A DNA stretch of 64,000 nucleotides from Lota lota. Taxonomy: Eukaryota; Chordata; Actinopteri; Gadiformes; Lotidae. Position numbers and translations under genes: made by a program. Of this stretch, positions 47,715 to 62,714 are shown one piece after another. Positions within the stretch are counted from its first letter, which is position 1, and every line of letters starts with the position of its first letter. Location: positions 5,682,001-5,746,000 of the forward strand of contig JACYXH010000310.1 in assembly GCA_026745465.1 (NCBI GenBank), read 5' to 3'. The notes under the pieces are model-generated. The model was not told the origin of the DNA and made no database searches. It worked only from the letters and a program-made list of their open reading frames with translations.

Positions 47715-48938
47715 AATGGGTATGATCCAGCTCCAGAACCCCAACCACCCCACCAGCCTGTTGCAGAAGGCCAATCAGATGCGTCTGGCGGGCACCCTCT
47801 GCGATGTGGTCATCATGGTGGACAGCCAGGAGTTCCACGCTCACCGGACCGTGCTGGCGTGCACCAGCAAAATGTTTGAGATCCTTTTCCACCGCAGCAG
47901 CCAGCATTACACTTTGGACTTCCTTTCACCAAAGACGTTCCAGCAGATCCTGGAATACGCGTACACCGCCACTCTGCAGGCCAAGGTGGAGGACTTGGAT
48001 GACCTGCTCTACGCCGCTGAGATCCTGGAGATCGAATACCTGGAGGAGCAGTGCCTGAAGATCCTGGAGACCATCCAGTCGTCGGACGAGAACGACGCGG
48101 AGGCCGGCGTCCACGACGGCAGCACGGAGGAGGACGAGGAGCGCAAGGGCCGCAACGGAGCCAAGAACTCCAAGAAGCATTCCATGGAAAATCCCTACCT
48201 GTCCGCCAGCCAGCAAGCCTCCGCCATTGCCGGCATGGTTGACCAGAGCCCCTCGGTCTCCACCTCCTTCGGCCTCTCCACCCTGAGCCCCACCAGAGCC
48301 GCCGTGGACAGCCTGATGAGCATCGGCCAGTCCCTCCTCCAGCAAGGCTTCGGGGGCGAGCACCTCGCCCACGGCAACTCCCACCAGCTGATGGCCGACA
48401 TCAAGACGGAGATGATGCAGGTGGACGTGGGAGGCAACGGCCGCGAGAGCCCCCAGAACATGGAGTCGAGCGCGTCCAGCAACGGCGAGCGGAACGCCGA
48501 GGACCGGAACCGCGACGGGCCCGGGACGCCCACCCGGAGCAGCGTGATCACCAGCGCCCGCGAGCTGCACTACGTCCGCGACGAGGGCGTGGGTGACCCC
48601 CAGGCAGACCTCAGCCAAATGGGCCTGGAAGCCATGGCCGGGATGACGGAGAAGCACCTGGCCTCGCTCTACTCCCTGCCACCCAACCACAAGACGGACG
48701 CCATGATGTCACTGCCGGTGTCCATGGCATCCGGCCTGCCCATGTCCCCGGCGCTGGCCATGTCCATGGACTTCAGCGCCTACGGGGGCCTGCTGCCCCA
48801 GAGCTTCATCCAGAGGGAGTTCTTCAGCAAGCTGGGAGAGCTGGCAGTGGGCATGAAGCCGGACCCCAGGAACCAGCACGAACGCTGCAACGTCTGCGGT
48901 GCCGAGCTCCCTGATAATGAAGCCGTGGAGCAGCATAG
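47701..48938 (+). CDS. zbtb16: ZBTB16 (PLZF) large coding exon: BTB/POZ domain, linker, start of zinc finger 1
   Basis: The product starts MDVTKMGMIQLQNP and is almost identical to human PLZF through the BTB/POZ domain (about residues 20-125, e.g. LCDVVIMVDSQEFHAHRTVL and KTFQQILEYAYTATLQAK). The charged-pocket residues Asp35 and Arg49, needed for corepressor binding, are present. The linker (about 130-390) is diverged, Ser/Glu/Gly-rich, with an IKTE SUMO-type motif at Lys235. The exon ends in phase 2 within CNVCGAELPDNEAVEQH: Cys396, Cys399 and His412 belong to zinc finger 1, and the finger is completed by the next exon (human QHRKLHSG). ZBTB16 is a nuclear, DNA-binding repressor that recruits NCoR/SMRT and HDACs, acting in limb patterning and stem-cell maintenance. 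I chose ATG 47701 by alignment to human MDLTKMG. The donor is GTAAGC at 48939. Confidence 0.97.
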
Positions 48939-49634
48939 GTAAGCCTTTAAAAAAAAAAATTGTTCTTCTTCTCCGATAATAAATCTTCTAGAAATGAGAG
49001 GCTGACCTTGTTGCCATTTGCTTTCTGTTGAGCTAATAAATGTGTTTTCTTTCAATAACTTGTTTTCACACGAGCCAAATGTTTATATGTTCGTTTATAT
49101 CCATGGGAATAGGAAAATAGAATAGATTGAAGGGAATTTCCCAGTGACAAAGTTGAAGTGCCTGTTGAAGTGCCTGTTGATCGGTTGCATGAAGTCAATG
49201 GTGCGTTGCGCTGGCCAATGAGTGTGCTTCACTCATGTCATGTTTGACAAAAAAGATTGTTCCGTTAATTTATTTGTGTTTTCTGTTGGCTTGTGAGGTA
49301 CTACAAATAATTCAACTTCAGTGGGTTATCCATTTCCCCTCGCATTTGCATGGCCAAGTTCGAAATATTTCGCACACATATTTGGGGTTTACTGTTCTGA
49401 AAAAAGGACAAGCAGGCGGGGGGTTAAAAACGGCAGTTGGCATGCGACACTCTTGACTCACCGCAGTAGAAAACACCTGAGCAGACCCTGCCTGACCAGA
49501 TCTGTGTAATGTACACTGCAAAATCCTCATCTGACACAAACTCAGATCCACAGGGTCAGTTTTTGATAACTAGTGTCCAGATGACTGACAGAGCAATTCC
49601 TCTGCAACACCGTCCGAGACCGCTGCGGAAAGAC

Positions 49635-49782
<148 letters not shown>

Positions 49783-51447
49783 GATGGTGAGGTGTAAAGT
49801 TGCAAGGGTCCCTGATAATGGGGCCCTTATTAGCTTTATGATTTGAGCTGGCTGTCAACCCAGGAAATGAGTGCTTTAGACCTACCTGAACCATTTAGTA
49901 GAGGGGATTAACCTAGCTGTGTGTGTAAGCATTTACAAGCATGTACAACCCGTAGGCTTGCCTTGTAGCTTCTTCCAGCTCAGTGTTATGTTACCCCGTT
50001 AATATCTGATATTCTGCAACCACTTACCTTGCATCACCTCTTTAATAGATTTTTCTTCTGCTGAATCAGTGTGTTTATCAGACTACCATCTTTTCTTATA
50101 ACCTGAAGGCCACCCGCTCGGCCAGAAATGTTTGCTCAAATCAATAGGAATGTGGACGGGGCCAAGGTTCACTTGAGGGTTTGAGACCTGCCTAAAATTC
50201 ACATCACACCTCAGCAAATATAAATCAGGGAGGGACTTAACTCGATTCTAAGCCCCATACAGCTGGCAAATCTGTCTCAATCGCCCCATGAGCTCCCGAT
50301 AAAAGTGAGATGGAAAGTTAACACAGTGGATTGTTTTCCTCAGAAGACATTGACATGTCCTTGTATGCAGTTTCTTGTTTGTTTTTTGTTGTTAAAAATA
50401 GGAATTCCATCTTATTCAGTCTGAATTGAAGTGCATTTGATTTATACTTTTCCTAAAATATATATTTTTTTCTGATATATATTTATTTATTAGTTAATTC
50501 ATAGTTCAACATTTGTATTTATTTAAGAGGCAATTTAGAAGGCATTTATCAGACTGGGTTTTCCGTTGGGTACATTTCAAAGAGCACCTTGCATAAAAAG
50601 AAAGTGTAATGTTAATTTGTCAACAGCTGTTTTCAAGATTCAAGTATAGTAATAAAGTAATGTGCCAGAAATTGGTAATTATGTATTTTGTGCGCAGTGT
50701 GGGGTTAATTACGCTGTGATTGTGTGAGGAATTGTGACATTGACAATCATTACATCGAAATGTGATTCTTGTTATCTTCAGTCCTGTGAATTAAAGATTG
50801 GTTTAAGTTAGGGTCATCCAGCTAACCTAATATTTGTTAAAATTCTCCTAGGGCCGTTTTAAAATATATTTTGCCAAATAGGAACGGATTGTAAAAAATG
50901 TGCTCTGCATTATGTATATAGTGTCTTAAACTATCCTGCTAAATTGACGGTATCCTTGAGAAAGATCTGGGATGAGAGCTGTTGCCTGTGTTTCAAGGGG
51001 AATTTCGTCAATTTCCCCGAGCTCGGAAATCCGGAATCAAAGGAGATTTCCAAACCGTTTTATCCATTGATCTGGCTGCTATTCCCCATCTTTAGAATAC
51101 TAATGGGTTGATTTTAGATGAGCGGATATTCCAGACATCACTGTGTAATATTATGGGCTTCTTCTGTCCTGTCATTCTCCCAAACTTCTTGAAGTGTGTA
51201 GAAATCCCCCCCATCACAAATTGCATCATCCCCTGGACTTTTCTTCTGTACATGAAAGCCCGTGGTGTGCTGAACTAGTGATCTGAATGCTCTCTCAGAC
51301 AGCCACTCAGTATTTAACTTCCATTATGAAATACATTTTTATTGTTTTGGAACAATTCAGACAAAAGGCTTTTGGTGGCCTTAGCTGACATTTACTTCTG
51401 ACCCTATCATGTATCTACAATATCACCTTGGATTAACTAAAGTCCTA

Positions 51448-51598
<151 letters not shown>

Positions 51599-51683
51599 CT
51601 CATGCAACAGTGGTCTGTTATACCAGGTTGGTGTTCAGTGTCGTATTTCTGGTAACTAATTGCAGCTCATTCCCTGCCTAACA

Positions 51684-51706
51684 CCCCCCCCCCCCCCCCC
51701 CCCCCC
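51684..51706. repeat. Poly-C tract
   Basis: A 23-base C run between two long GT arrays. Confidence 0.95.
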
Positions 51707-51846
51707 ATAGCAGGGTTGCTGCTGTCTTTGAATGCAAACACATAAAAAAAGTGGACAGAGTTCACTTGGTGCAGGCAGGTCAAGTCAAACATGAGTTTAA
51801 TTGTTTCCAGATGCAGCACAGGTCCAGAGTGTGAGGTGTATATTTG

Positions 51847-52012
<166 letters not shown>

Positions 52013-52094
52013 GACCAAATGCAGCCGAAAGTACTCTCTTCCTCTATAAATTTAGTCTCTGCTCCCATTCATTCTTGTGTGTCCTGGATTAGAT

Positions 52095-52097
52095 CCC

Positions 52098-52128
<31 letters not shown>

Positions 52129-52146
52129 ACACCCACCCACCCGCAC
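52095..52146. repeat. Poly-C followed by (CA)n
   Basis: A 20-base C run followed by ACAC and CCACC units. Confidence 0.95.
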
Positions 52147-52887
52147 ACCCCTTCTCTCTTTTCCACACACTCGCACTCTCAAAAAAAAAACTGAAGGAGT
52201 TCTGTCTTGACTTTGGGTCAGGGTTAAGGAGATCACAGATTGACAACATTTTGTGTGTGTGTATTTCATGGAGAGAGCGTAAAAGACAGTGAGCGAGAGA
52301 GGTTAAGAGGGAGGGAGCAAGCAACCAGTAGCTCCGTTACTAGAGAAAAAAATGCAAACCTTTGGAAATGCAAAGGTTTGTGCAAGACAAGGGTTATGTC
52401 TGTTTACAGTCAGTAAAAGTCAGTTAGCAACACACACACACGTGCCACAAGCGGCCGCCCTCGATTTATGTCTTCAAATGGAGAAGGGAGTGTGTTCGCT
52501 CTTATGACTACAGGGAGCGGGGGATTACAGCATTATTTCAGTGACCCTCACACGGAAAGGAAGGAAACAAATAATTCCGCTGGTCCAGTCTGAGCAATGT
52601 ATTGGGAAAACGAAACGCATGATGCAACATGGCAAGGCAGTGTAGAGAAGAAGGAAAAAAACACACGAAATGAACCAAAAAACAACTGCTTGGTATTCCA
52701 AACGCAGCGTTCCAATTGAAGGGAAGTAGCCTTGGGTTTATCTCTTTCAGTTAATCGTCCATTCTCATGCAAATCACTGACCCTTGTGGTAATGTACATC
52801 ACATAGCCCCAAAAAAACACAGAAAAGACCCAGTTTGCGGAAAAATAGCTTTCTGGCATACAGCAGTTAAACATTACTGATAACCAT

Positions 52888-53034
<147 letters not shown>

Positions 53035-54970
53035 CATGGCGTGGGAGGTGTTAATGTGACTGAGGCAAGTGAATGGTTTCCTGTTTTGTTGCTATATATA
53101 TATTTTATTTTATTTTATTTGTTAATATGTCTATTTTTTTCAGTGTCTCCAACAACGCTATAGCAAAGCTAAACTGGCAACTCGCCACCCCTTCTCTACC
53201 GACTCTGCCCTTAGCAACACGGGGACAGTGCCAGTGCCTCACTCTTCCATTTCCTCTCCATTGTGGCCGGAGGGGCGTTGGGGTCGCCAGCAGTCGCTAT
53301 ACTGCTACCCCTGGTCCTCTAATACCAGGGTGGCCCCTGGAGAGAGATAGAGAGAGGTTTTCCTTTATCTGTGCATATCAGAGTAGGACAGATAACCCTT
53401 GGCACTCCAACCGGGTACAACCAAGAGTGGAGTCCCAGGTGATGAGGCTGTGCACATGGGCATGCGGGGCAGCTGTTGAGCCTGCCGTCGAACGGTGTTG
53501 GTTGGTCTCTTGTTTTTCCTCTGGAGTTGAGGTAAAAGATAAGTGAATCACCTCTCAACTGCTGGGAAGTGTGGATTTAGTTTATGAGACACTGATGGGT
53601 TTCTTTATCGATTCTGCCTTCTCAATTTGCAGTTTCACTTAAATATTTTTTTTTTTTGTCAGATCTATTAAACTATAACAGCTTATTTTTTTACAAAACC
53701 AACAGGGACAGATTCAAACTCTCATTCTTTTTGATAATTTGAGGCATTTTACATGCCGACAATAAAGATGCTTTTCCACTTATTATCCATTTTGATATGA
53801 TCCCTCCTCACTATCTAATCTTCTGTAATAAAAACACATTCTCAGCAACCTGAGTTGCATCATGGCATAGGATCCGTATCAGGTATTGTCATTGGCGCAC
53901 ACCGAGACGTATACCCGGAGCTAACCAATGACCATAAATATAAATATGGACCCCCACGAAGCCACCCGGGCAGTTATCACCGTTATCCTGCTCTTGACGG
54001 AAAGCCCCGTTGGCGAGGTAGCATCTATTACCCTGTTTGCAGGATTACCCTCCATTCGAAATCACTTTGCAAAGCTAAATCGCTCCAGCTAGCACCTCCC
54101 CGAGCTAGCATTCTCAGGTGAAGAACGTGTTGCCTTAATAACCTAAACTGGCTAGCACAATAGATGGGCCCGCGCGCAAGCAGCACACCTCCTGCCAAGA
54201 AATCTCTCAGCCGTGGGGTGGTGGCAGCGAAGAACATTCAGGTCCCCTTGTCTCTTGCTCACTCTTTCACTCTCACTCACACACGCGCACCTCCTTCTCT
54301 CAGGTGTCTCCTTTGGCCCCAATGTGTGGATGCACGGGGAGCGTTTCTGTTTACGTCTCCCCGTGAAAGCCTACCAGACAGGGGCAGGGGCGGGGCCCGG
54401 GCGAGGCCCTTCTTGGAGGCAACGGGCGAGGCCGGTGCTACGGACAAGACATTTTAAAGTCAGAGTTGAACCTTAAAGATTTACAACGCCATCGCTCTGA
54501 TCCCAGATCTGGGCCCTGTCGTCACTGTCAGGCGAGGGGAGATGTATCGATTAGGGACTTAACGCGCCGGGGGAGGGGAGGGGTGAGGTGTGGGACCTAC
54601 TTCATGAGAAAAGGGAGATTGGGTTGGTGGGGGTGGGGGTGGGGGCGGGGGGGGCACCTGAATGAGCACCGAAAACGCCTAGAAACCCACGCGTGCATCA
54701 CATGTTAGAGATACCGGCCGTCATTCAAGGCATCGCTGAAGCCTTCGCGCGGCGCCGGGCCAGCTGTCCTTTCACCATTATCTGATCACTCCCAGAGTGA
54801 GCGTTCCAGACCGTCGAGTGACCAGGCCGCGCACGCCTGCGTCCATTGGCTGAGGAAATTATGGTCCGGATGAGTGGAAGAAAGGAAAAGGGGAGATGGA
54901 AGGAGGGAAAGGAAATGTAATATCCAGACAGTGCCCATGGTGATCTAATCTACAGGCTGATTTAGATAAG

Positions 54971-55107
<137 letters not shown>

Positions 55108-55316
55108 TCCGTTGGTGAGGCCAGCTGGCTCCTGCTTTTATTTTATTCTTTCCTTTTTTTTTTCTCCTTCATTTTATATCCTTTCTCTCACCTGCTTCGT
55201 CTGGGCGCATGGTGAAAGACCAGAGCCGCCCCTCCACCCTCAGCCAGACGCGACCCAAGCTTATGTTTTCTGGCAAGGGACCAAAGTTTAGTCTCCTGTA
55301 CTGTGGCCTCTAGGCA

Positions 55317-55336
55317 CCCCCCCCCCCCCCCCCCCC
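55317..55336. repeat. Poly-C tract
   Basis: A 20-base C run. Confidence 0.95.
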
Positions 55337-55568
55337 TTATTTTTGGCCGCATGAGGGCCTCCGTGGATGGGGTCCAAGAGAGGGGGTGTGGGTAAGCTTA
55401 CACTGTCACGCTAAGTGGCCTCTGTCAACGTATTCATAATTCGTTTTGATATTGCCATATGAGGAGCAAATTGTTAAAACAGCAACAACACAACGCGTTG
55501 TGACATTTCATCACACTTTGTACCTGCTGGCTAAAATGTCACAAGAGTTTCCTACAGCATATGCACCA

Positions 55569-55687
<119 letters not shown>

Positions 55688-57014
55688 ATCTGCGGCCCCC
55701 ACCTCGCGGGGCCCCTGAGCCGTCCTGGGAAGTATCAAATCAGAAGCGTCCGCGGGCTTTCCAGGGAAGAGGGAGCTTCTAATTAGCCTCTTTGTTGCTA
55801 CTTGAATGGGCTAGCTGGCGATGGGCAAAGGGGGGCCCCTGATGGAGTGATACCAGCGATACGCTAAGAAGCTGCTCATAAAACCCACCCCCACAATCTC
55901 CCCTCCCACAACACTCCCATGCTCTTTCTGTAAAAACCAATACAGAATTTTTGAGACATGCATTAAAAGTAGACGAATAAACTGTCACTCTCGCTCTTCC
56001 CTCTCTTTCTTCTTCTCTCTCTACTCTTTCTTTCTCTCTTTACACACCTTCCTCTTTATCTTGGCCATAACTCAGGGCCTCATAAACCACCCCGGAGACT
56101 CCATGTTGGTTCTTTTAACGAGGGGTTGCACGCCCATCAAGTAGTTTTGTTCAGCTATTTATTTTTTTCTCTTTCATTGTGCATATTATGCCTCCATCTA
56201 TTTTGTGGATATGGTGAAGGTTATAATATGTTGCAATAGGGGACAGCTCCCACTAAAAAAGGTAACTATTCTAGGCAGTTTTCATAATTTAAGGATGTCC
56301 AAATGCATCCGTAGAGCCGTTTTGTAGGGGTGATTCATCTGCATTGATTTTGAAGGTTAAAATCAATAGTGACTCCTATTTATAGTGGATACATAATAAT
56401 TCTACATAATATACATTTCTGTTGGACAGGTTCTTCATCAAAATAAGATGTTGAGTAATACATTATTGTTCAACCTCTTTAATAAATCTACTATATTCCA
56501 CACTTATAAATGAATCCTCTCTCTTTGTGAATTTAATGTATTTATGAAAATCACTTCCCTGGCCTTATATTGTGATTTGAGTCTCGTGGAAATGACTGAA
56601 TAGTTTAAATGTATCCTTTACATGTCAACCTCTTCCCGGGAATGGATAAGACGCATACACTGGGTTGAATACTTACTGTGTGCTCCGAATGTCAAGGCAA
56701 AGTCAAAATGATCACATTCTTTTTGAACGCTGCGAGTTCTGTGCAGGGTTTCCGTGGGAACACAGGTGAGAGGAGCAGGTTACATTTTTGGTTGTTGTGA
56801 AGTGTCAGTACAATGTGGTGGTTTTGACTTGCCATGACATTTTGAGTGCATAACATATCGCGTACATTCAGCTCAATGTCATTTTATAAATAAATTCTAT
56901 CCAAAGAACTAGACTATGTAGATTCCCGTGGGACATTTTGAGGTATATTTCCAGAGATTCTGATGCAAATAAAATCATTTGAATTGTTTGTAGTTATACA
57001 AAGATCTAAATTAC

Positions 57015-57161
<147 letters not shown>

Positions 57162-58711
57162 GATAGCCAACTTCTATGATTACCCATCTGGCATTCTAAA
57201 AAACTTTTTTGCATCACTCTGTACTGCTTCCTCAGCTGCCTGTTGCATTTGACTCCTACGCGTTTTGTTTTAAAGATGCTCGGTAATCCAGGAGGGATTG
57301 GGTGACTAAATCGCGGCATCAAGCTTAAAACCATAATTGATTTATGTTTTTTTTTCTGACTAAACACACCGAAGAAGATTACAGAAGGCACAGAGAGATG
57401 ATGATATACCGCGCACGCACGCACGCACGCACACGTTGAGCATTAAGAGGATGTTCGGCTTACAGTCCGAACTCCCCCTTAGACAGACACTTGTATTCTT
57501 TACTCATTATGAATTGTTTTACCTGCTAATGAATTGTATGGCTTATTTCAAGAACATTATTTGACCATGTCGTTGTGGCGCAGGGCAGCAGACGCACAGT
57601 TAAACTGGCTCCTGGATGGCTCACCGCAATGTTAGCCGTGATGACATCTTTCTCTCCCATTTAGATTAGACTAACCCTTTCTCTAATAATTAGCCTGTTC
57701 ATTCCTTTCTCCTGACACATTCATCCTTTCACCAGGGTGTTTGTCGTGCTGCTGACAAGCCACGGTTTCCAAGGTCCGTCTCGCTCTTTCTCTCGCTCTC
57801 GCTCCCATGACCACTTACAGATTGTCTTGATCTCTGTTGTTATTGTTGTTGTTGTTGTTGTGCTTATCATCCCTGGGCTTCTAGGAAGGCAACTGCTGCC
57901 AGGTAAAAAATTAAATAGCAATTTGTTAAAAGAATGCGTTCCATTTGTTGGACGGATCTGTGAAGCGGCACGGCTGACATGCAGTGTTTCAAAAGACATC
58001 ATTTCTGTCAGCTCCGCGTGGTCTGACCTTACAAATGATGTTGTAGCTGTGGCGTACATCATTAACCCTCGTGTTAAGAATGGAAATCGCACCTCGACAC
58101 ACACGCACACACACCCGCACTTCCCTCCACTAACAACGAACATTCTGACACTGCAGTCACCTTTTTTGTTTTCTTTGGTTTTTGCATCATTGTTTACTTT
58201 TCCCCTGTCTGATGGTTCAAATCGACCTCTTGTTTTTCATCTCTTGCCATGTGTATTCATCCTCCTCTGAAGCTGTCTTCCACTGTTTGTTTGTGTTTAG
58301 TTTTTGGGGTGTGGGGGAGGGCGTTTTTGTTTCTTCCTTTGTGTGTCGGTCAGGGGCCGGGACTGCAAGGGACGAACACTGGCTAGCACTTCACTAACAG
58401 GTGCCTTGGGGGCCCTTTTATCGGCTCATGACTCTGCTCTTATCTTGGGCCCTCAGCTTCTCTCTCGCCCTCGCCCTCGCCCTTGCCCTCGCTCTCTCGC
58501 TCTCTTTCTCCCCCCCCCCAATAGATTCTGGATGTATTTCACTTAACCTCTGACACTAAAGCCTGTCAGTACCTATTTTTATTTTCTGCTCCATGTTTCT
58601 TTCTCTCTGTCTCTGTCTTTCTATTGGTTTCTACACCAACACAAGCACATTGTTTAATATATTGCATCATCGGTGTCCATCTTACCCTGATGCCCTGGAC
58701 ACAACTAGTTA

Positions 58712-60509
58712 GGGTGTCGAGCACGAAGTGCAAGACAACCTATTGTAATTGTTAGTTTTATTATTCCGCCACATTTGACTTACACAGCCTAAACCGCTCG
58801 GTCACTTTTTATGAAACTTGGCACAGCTGTAGAAGAGGACTACAGAAGATCTGTCTAAAGAAATTGCACTGATTGGCCCAAAGGTGGCGCTATAGCAATC
58901 GTCTGAAAATGCTAACTTTGAACAAGCATATCTCCTGACCCCTTTGACCTACAGTCATGAAACTTTGACCATAGATGCATCTCCTCATGCTGAACAAATC
59001 TGCCTCAAGAACCTATGACTTCCGCCAGGATAGATTTCCCGCCATTTTGAATTTTGTGAAAAACACTATAATCCCTAAGGATCCTAGGTTTTTTGAGATA
59101 GACAAAAATCCTTTGGCACACGTCATTAGTAGACCAATGCCTTTCATCTAACAATAAGGAAAGTTTGTACACTAAAAGGAATAGCCAATAGGAGTCATTA
59201 AAGTCGAATAGGGTGTGGCCTAAAAACTAAAATGCTTATATCGACATCAAGATGGTGTCCTATGATCTTGAGTCCAATTACAAAGTTGCTTAGAAGTAAA
59301 TTCTAAACAAGATGGCACCCATCATTTTTCAATTGGGGCGTGGCATCTAAAAGGGCGTGGTTATGACTAAAATGACCACAGCTCCTAGAGGGATTGTTGG
59401 ATTTGAGCGGGACCAACTGTCACACAATCAGGGTTCAAATCCCCAAATGCTTAAGTAAGATTTAAGTTGATTGACAAAACAACATGGCCGCCAGACGAAA
59501 AAAACTGAAAAATTGATTTAAATGCTTTTCACGATATCAGGATGGATTCCTATGATCTTAAGTCCGATATAAAGTTGTTGGGCATGGAATTCTGAACAAG
59601 ATGACGTTTTCACTTTTTCTATTTTGGTAAAACAACATGGCCGCCAGAGGCTAAAAACGGTCAGAATGGACGTAAATGCGTTTTTCGATATCAGGATGGA
59701 TTCCTATGATCTTGTGTCCAATACAGAAGTTGTTGGGCATGAAATTCTGACCAAGATGACATTTTCAGATTTTCAAATTTGGTGAAACAACATGGCCGCC
59801 AGAGGCTACAAACGGTCAGAATGGACGTAAATGCGTTTTTGGATATCAGGATGGATTCCTATGATCTTGTGTCCAATATAAATGTTGTTGGGCATGACAT
59901 TATGAACAAGATGACATTTTCACCTTTTCAATTTTAGTAAAACAACATGGCCGCCAGAGGCTAAAAACGGTCCGAATGGACGTAAATGCGTTTTTTGACA
60001 TAAGTATGGATTCCTATGATCTTGAGTCCAATATAAATGTTGTTGGGCATGAAATTCTGAACAAGATATATATCTCAAGTTTCCAATTTTGCCCAAAAAC
60101 ATGGCTGCCAGAGGCTCAAAACGGTTAGAATGCCGTGATTCCAATCCCATTGAACCACTCTTACTATCATTATCTTCATACTGTATGACAATATATAATA
60201 CTTCTTAGATTTAAACCAAAAACAATACAGTACAATGTAAAGTCCATAAGAACTGACCAAACTGTTTGCAATGTTGATGCAATGCACTTGGCACTATCGT
60301 GTGTGTCTTTGTCTAAATGCTATGCCAGTTATGATTCTATTTTAAAGCGTTAAACGAGCGTAACTGCTGAACCCTGACTTTGATACACTTTCATTAAACA
60401 TTGAAGGCTAAATCACCACAATTAAGCTGAGGCTATTCCAACCTTATCAACTGTATAAAATCTGTAAAAGTCTTACAGGTCTGCCTTGTCTGCCCAAGCC
60501 TCGACACCC
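58712..60509. mobile_element. Unclassified 1.8-kb interspersed repeat with short inverted ends
   Basis: The left edge contains GGGTGTCGAGCACGAAGTGC (with a GCAC-GAA-GTGC hairpin). The right edge contains CCTCGACACCC, a 9-base inverted match (TCGACACCC), then a GCTGCTTGCAGC hairpin and TTTAATTG. The reverse complement of the right end, AAAGCTGCAAGCAGCGATTA, is a terminus I recognise as common in fish genomes. The outer boundary may extend to about 60540. The interior has no coding region; it carries phrases such as GAAACTTTGACC and GGTGGCGCTATAGC, plus a tandem array listed separately. Class unknown. Confidence 0.6.
59340..60140. repeat. Tandem array of a ~155-bp unit (about five copies)
   Basis: The landmark ACAACATGGCCGCCAGA recurs at about 59479, 59632, 59787, 59941 and (diverged) 60098, a period of 154-156 bases. 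Other shared phrases are GATGGATTCCTATGATCTTG, GTTGTTGGGCATG and ATGGACGTAAATGCG. Array edges are approximate. The units lie inside the interspersed repeat at 58712-60509. Confidence 0.85.
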
Positions 60510-60844
60510 GTTAATCGCTGCTTGCAGCTTTAATTGTTGTTTTCATACTAGGGGGTCAAAGTGTAGGGGTACAGTGCAAATTGTATTTTCAGGTTAGAAT
60601 ATGATTTATTTCTGAATTTCTTAAATTATGTCGATTTGGTATCAGAAGACAGGGTGGGAGAGCAACTGACTTAACACAAATACATGTTCTAAAGCCAGGT
60701 CTTAATGCATAGTGTTAGAAGATACATCTGGTATTCCTTTGTTGTTCCCTCTTTAAAATTAAAATAAGCTTTTTTGAAAAGGCTTCGATCCAACATGAGG
60801 CAAAATGTGATCAGCCGCCTGGAGCTGAAGGACCTCCCTCACAG

Positions 60845-60870
60845 CCCCCCCCCCCCCCCCCCCCCCCCCA
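60845..60870. repeat. Poly-C tract
   Basis: A 26-base C run. Confidence 0.95.
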
Positions 60871-62249
60871 TTTGCCCCACCCTATCTCCCATTCTCTTGC
60901 TCCCTAGGCCTGGGAGGAGGACAAAGGCTATAGTGTGTGTGTGTGGTGTTGGCTGGGGTGATGACCCCCACAGCCAAAAAAGACCTAACGGGGCAGTCCC
61001 CACTCCCTCTCCCCCTTCTAACCCCCTAATCCTGCTCTGAGTGGGAGGTGACGGAGAAGTTCCCTGCCATCCCCCCACCACCACAGCCCCCACCTCGACC
61101 ACGCCACTCTTAAGACCCTATGAGAGAGTCCATTGTGAACTCTGCTGAGCTCTGTTACAGTAGGGTGGATGCAAATGGTAAGTGTGTGTGTGTAGGGGGA
61201 AGTGGTCGTGTGTGTGTGTGTGTTACGGGGGAGGGGGGGATGCAGATAAATGCCAGGGTTACCCTCACTCCCCTTCCCCAAAACCTATTATTTACAGTAG
61301 ACCCTTTCATTGGCCAAGTGAAACAGGAGCCACTTGTGGACATTTTTTTTTTTTTTGGAGAGCCGGGGGGAGCACTGTTTTTGCTCAGCCAGGCCTCAGG
61401 AAAAGGTCAAAGAGCATAAAGGGTGGGGGCAGCAGAGGTTACAGACTGTGTATGTGTGTGTGTGTGTGTGTGGAAAACCTTCTCCATGGGAAGGAGAATA
61501 GAAAAGGGAGAGGTGGGTAGTGGGAAGGCCGGGGGGGTGGGGCGGTAGTGCTTCCCAGAGAGAAAAAGGCGAACTATTGATCAGCAAAGGAATGGTGGCT
61601 CCCTGGAGCAGACATGGCCCCCCGATGGAAGAGGGACGAACATGGACGGTAGAAACCAGTCGCGCAGGTTAATTCTCTGTCCCTATTTCTCCTGCCGCTA
61701 ACAAACTACAAAGAGGTCTTCAGTAGTTGACTTAGTGACCTATTACAATTGGCTACAAAGACAATTCTGTCGGTTTGAATTTGTCCAGTGTGACTCAGTG
61801 ACCTATATTGCATTTCAACAGAGCCTAGCTTTAGCCCTGCTATGGATTTTGGGGAAACTAAGCACTCACGCGCAACACAAGCACAAAACCTACAGTGAAA
61901 GGGAACTAAACCATTTTTTCTTGCAACTCAATACTATGTGTGCAGAGTATTTTAGGTAATCTCTCTTGTTTATCGTGGTATCCATTGCATTGCGGTAATT
62001 CTCCCGTTCTGTGCCAAAACTAAAATCACAGGAAGTGCCCATAAATAATCACAAACAAATTTAATTCCAACAGAGATAAAACGAAACCCCAAAAAAGCTT
62101 CTCCACCTTTTTGCGAAAAAAGTTGGTATTTCAGTGTGCGGTAAAGTGCAATTATTTAGCCTAATCCTGCCAGTTCCATTACCAACCCCATTCCTATTTG
62201 TTTTCTTTCATTAAGAAATGGAGAGTTGCCAATAGTAGGACTGGGAAGG

Positions 62250-62378
<129 letters not shown>

Positions 62379-62668
62379 GGGGGTGGCGGCGGGGGGCGCG
62401 CACCATCTGTCAGAGAAATCCAATGTAATCTTCTTAGCATCCACCTTCCATATCGGAAGCCATATTAGGAGAGAAGCAGTCCGGCGCTCTGAGAAAGGAG
62501 TGCTGAGCTTTGGGACAACGAAGGACAGCGGTCCTGTTCTTGTCCTGGTCATATTTTTCAGTATTTTTTCATTTATTTTAGAAGGCGGACAATGAGTTGG
62601 AGAATGGTGGGAGGGGGGTGGAGGGAGTGGGCGGGGTCAGAGGTCACCAAGTGTGGTCCTAACAGACA

Positions 62669-62671
<3 letters not shown>

Positions 62672-62706
<35 letters not shown>

Positions 62707-62714
62707 GGGGGGGG
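62672..62714. repeat. Poly-G tract
   Basis: About 43 bases of G with one A interruption. Confidence 0.95.

Noticed and set aside
47926-48690. 254-codon open frame on the - strand
   Set aside because: It is the antisense shadow of the GC-rich ZBTB16 coding exon, whose + strand product is unmistakable.
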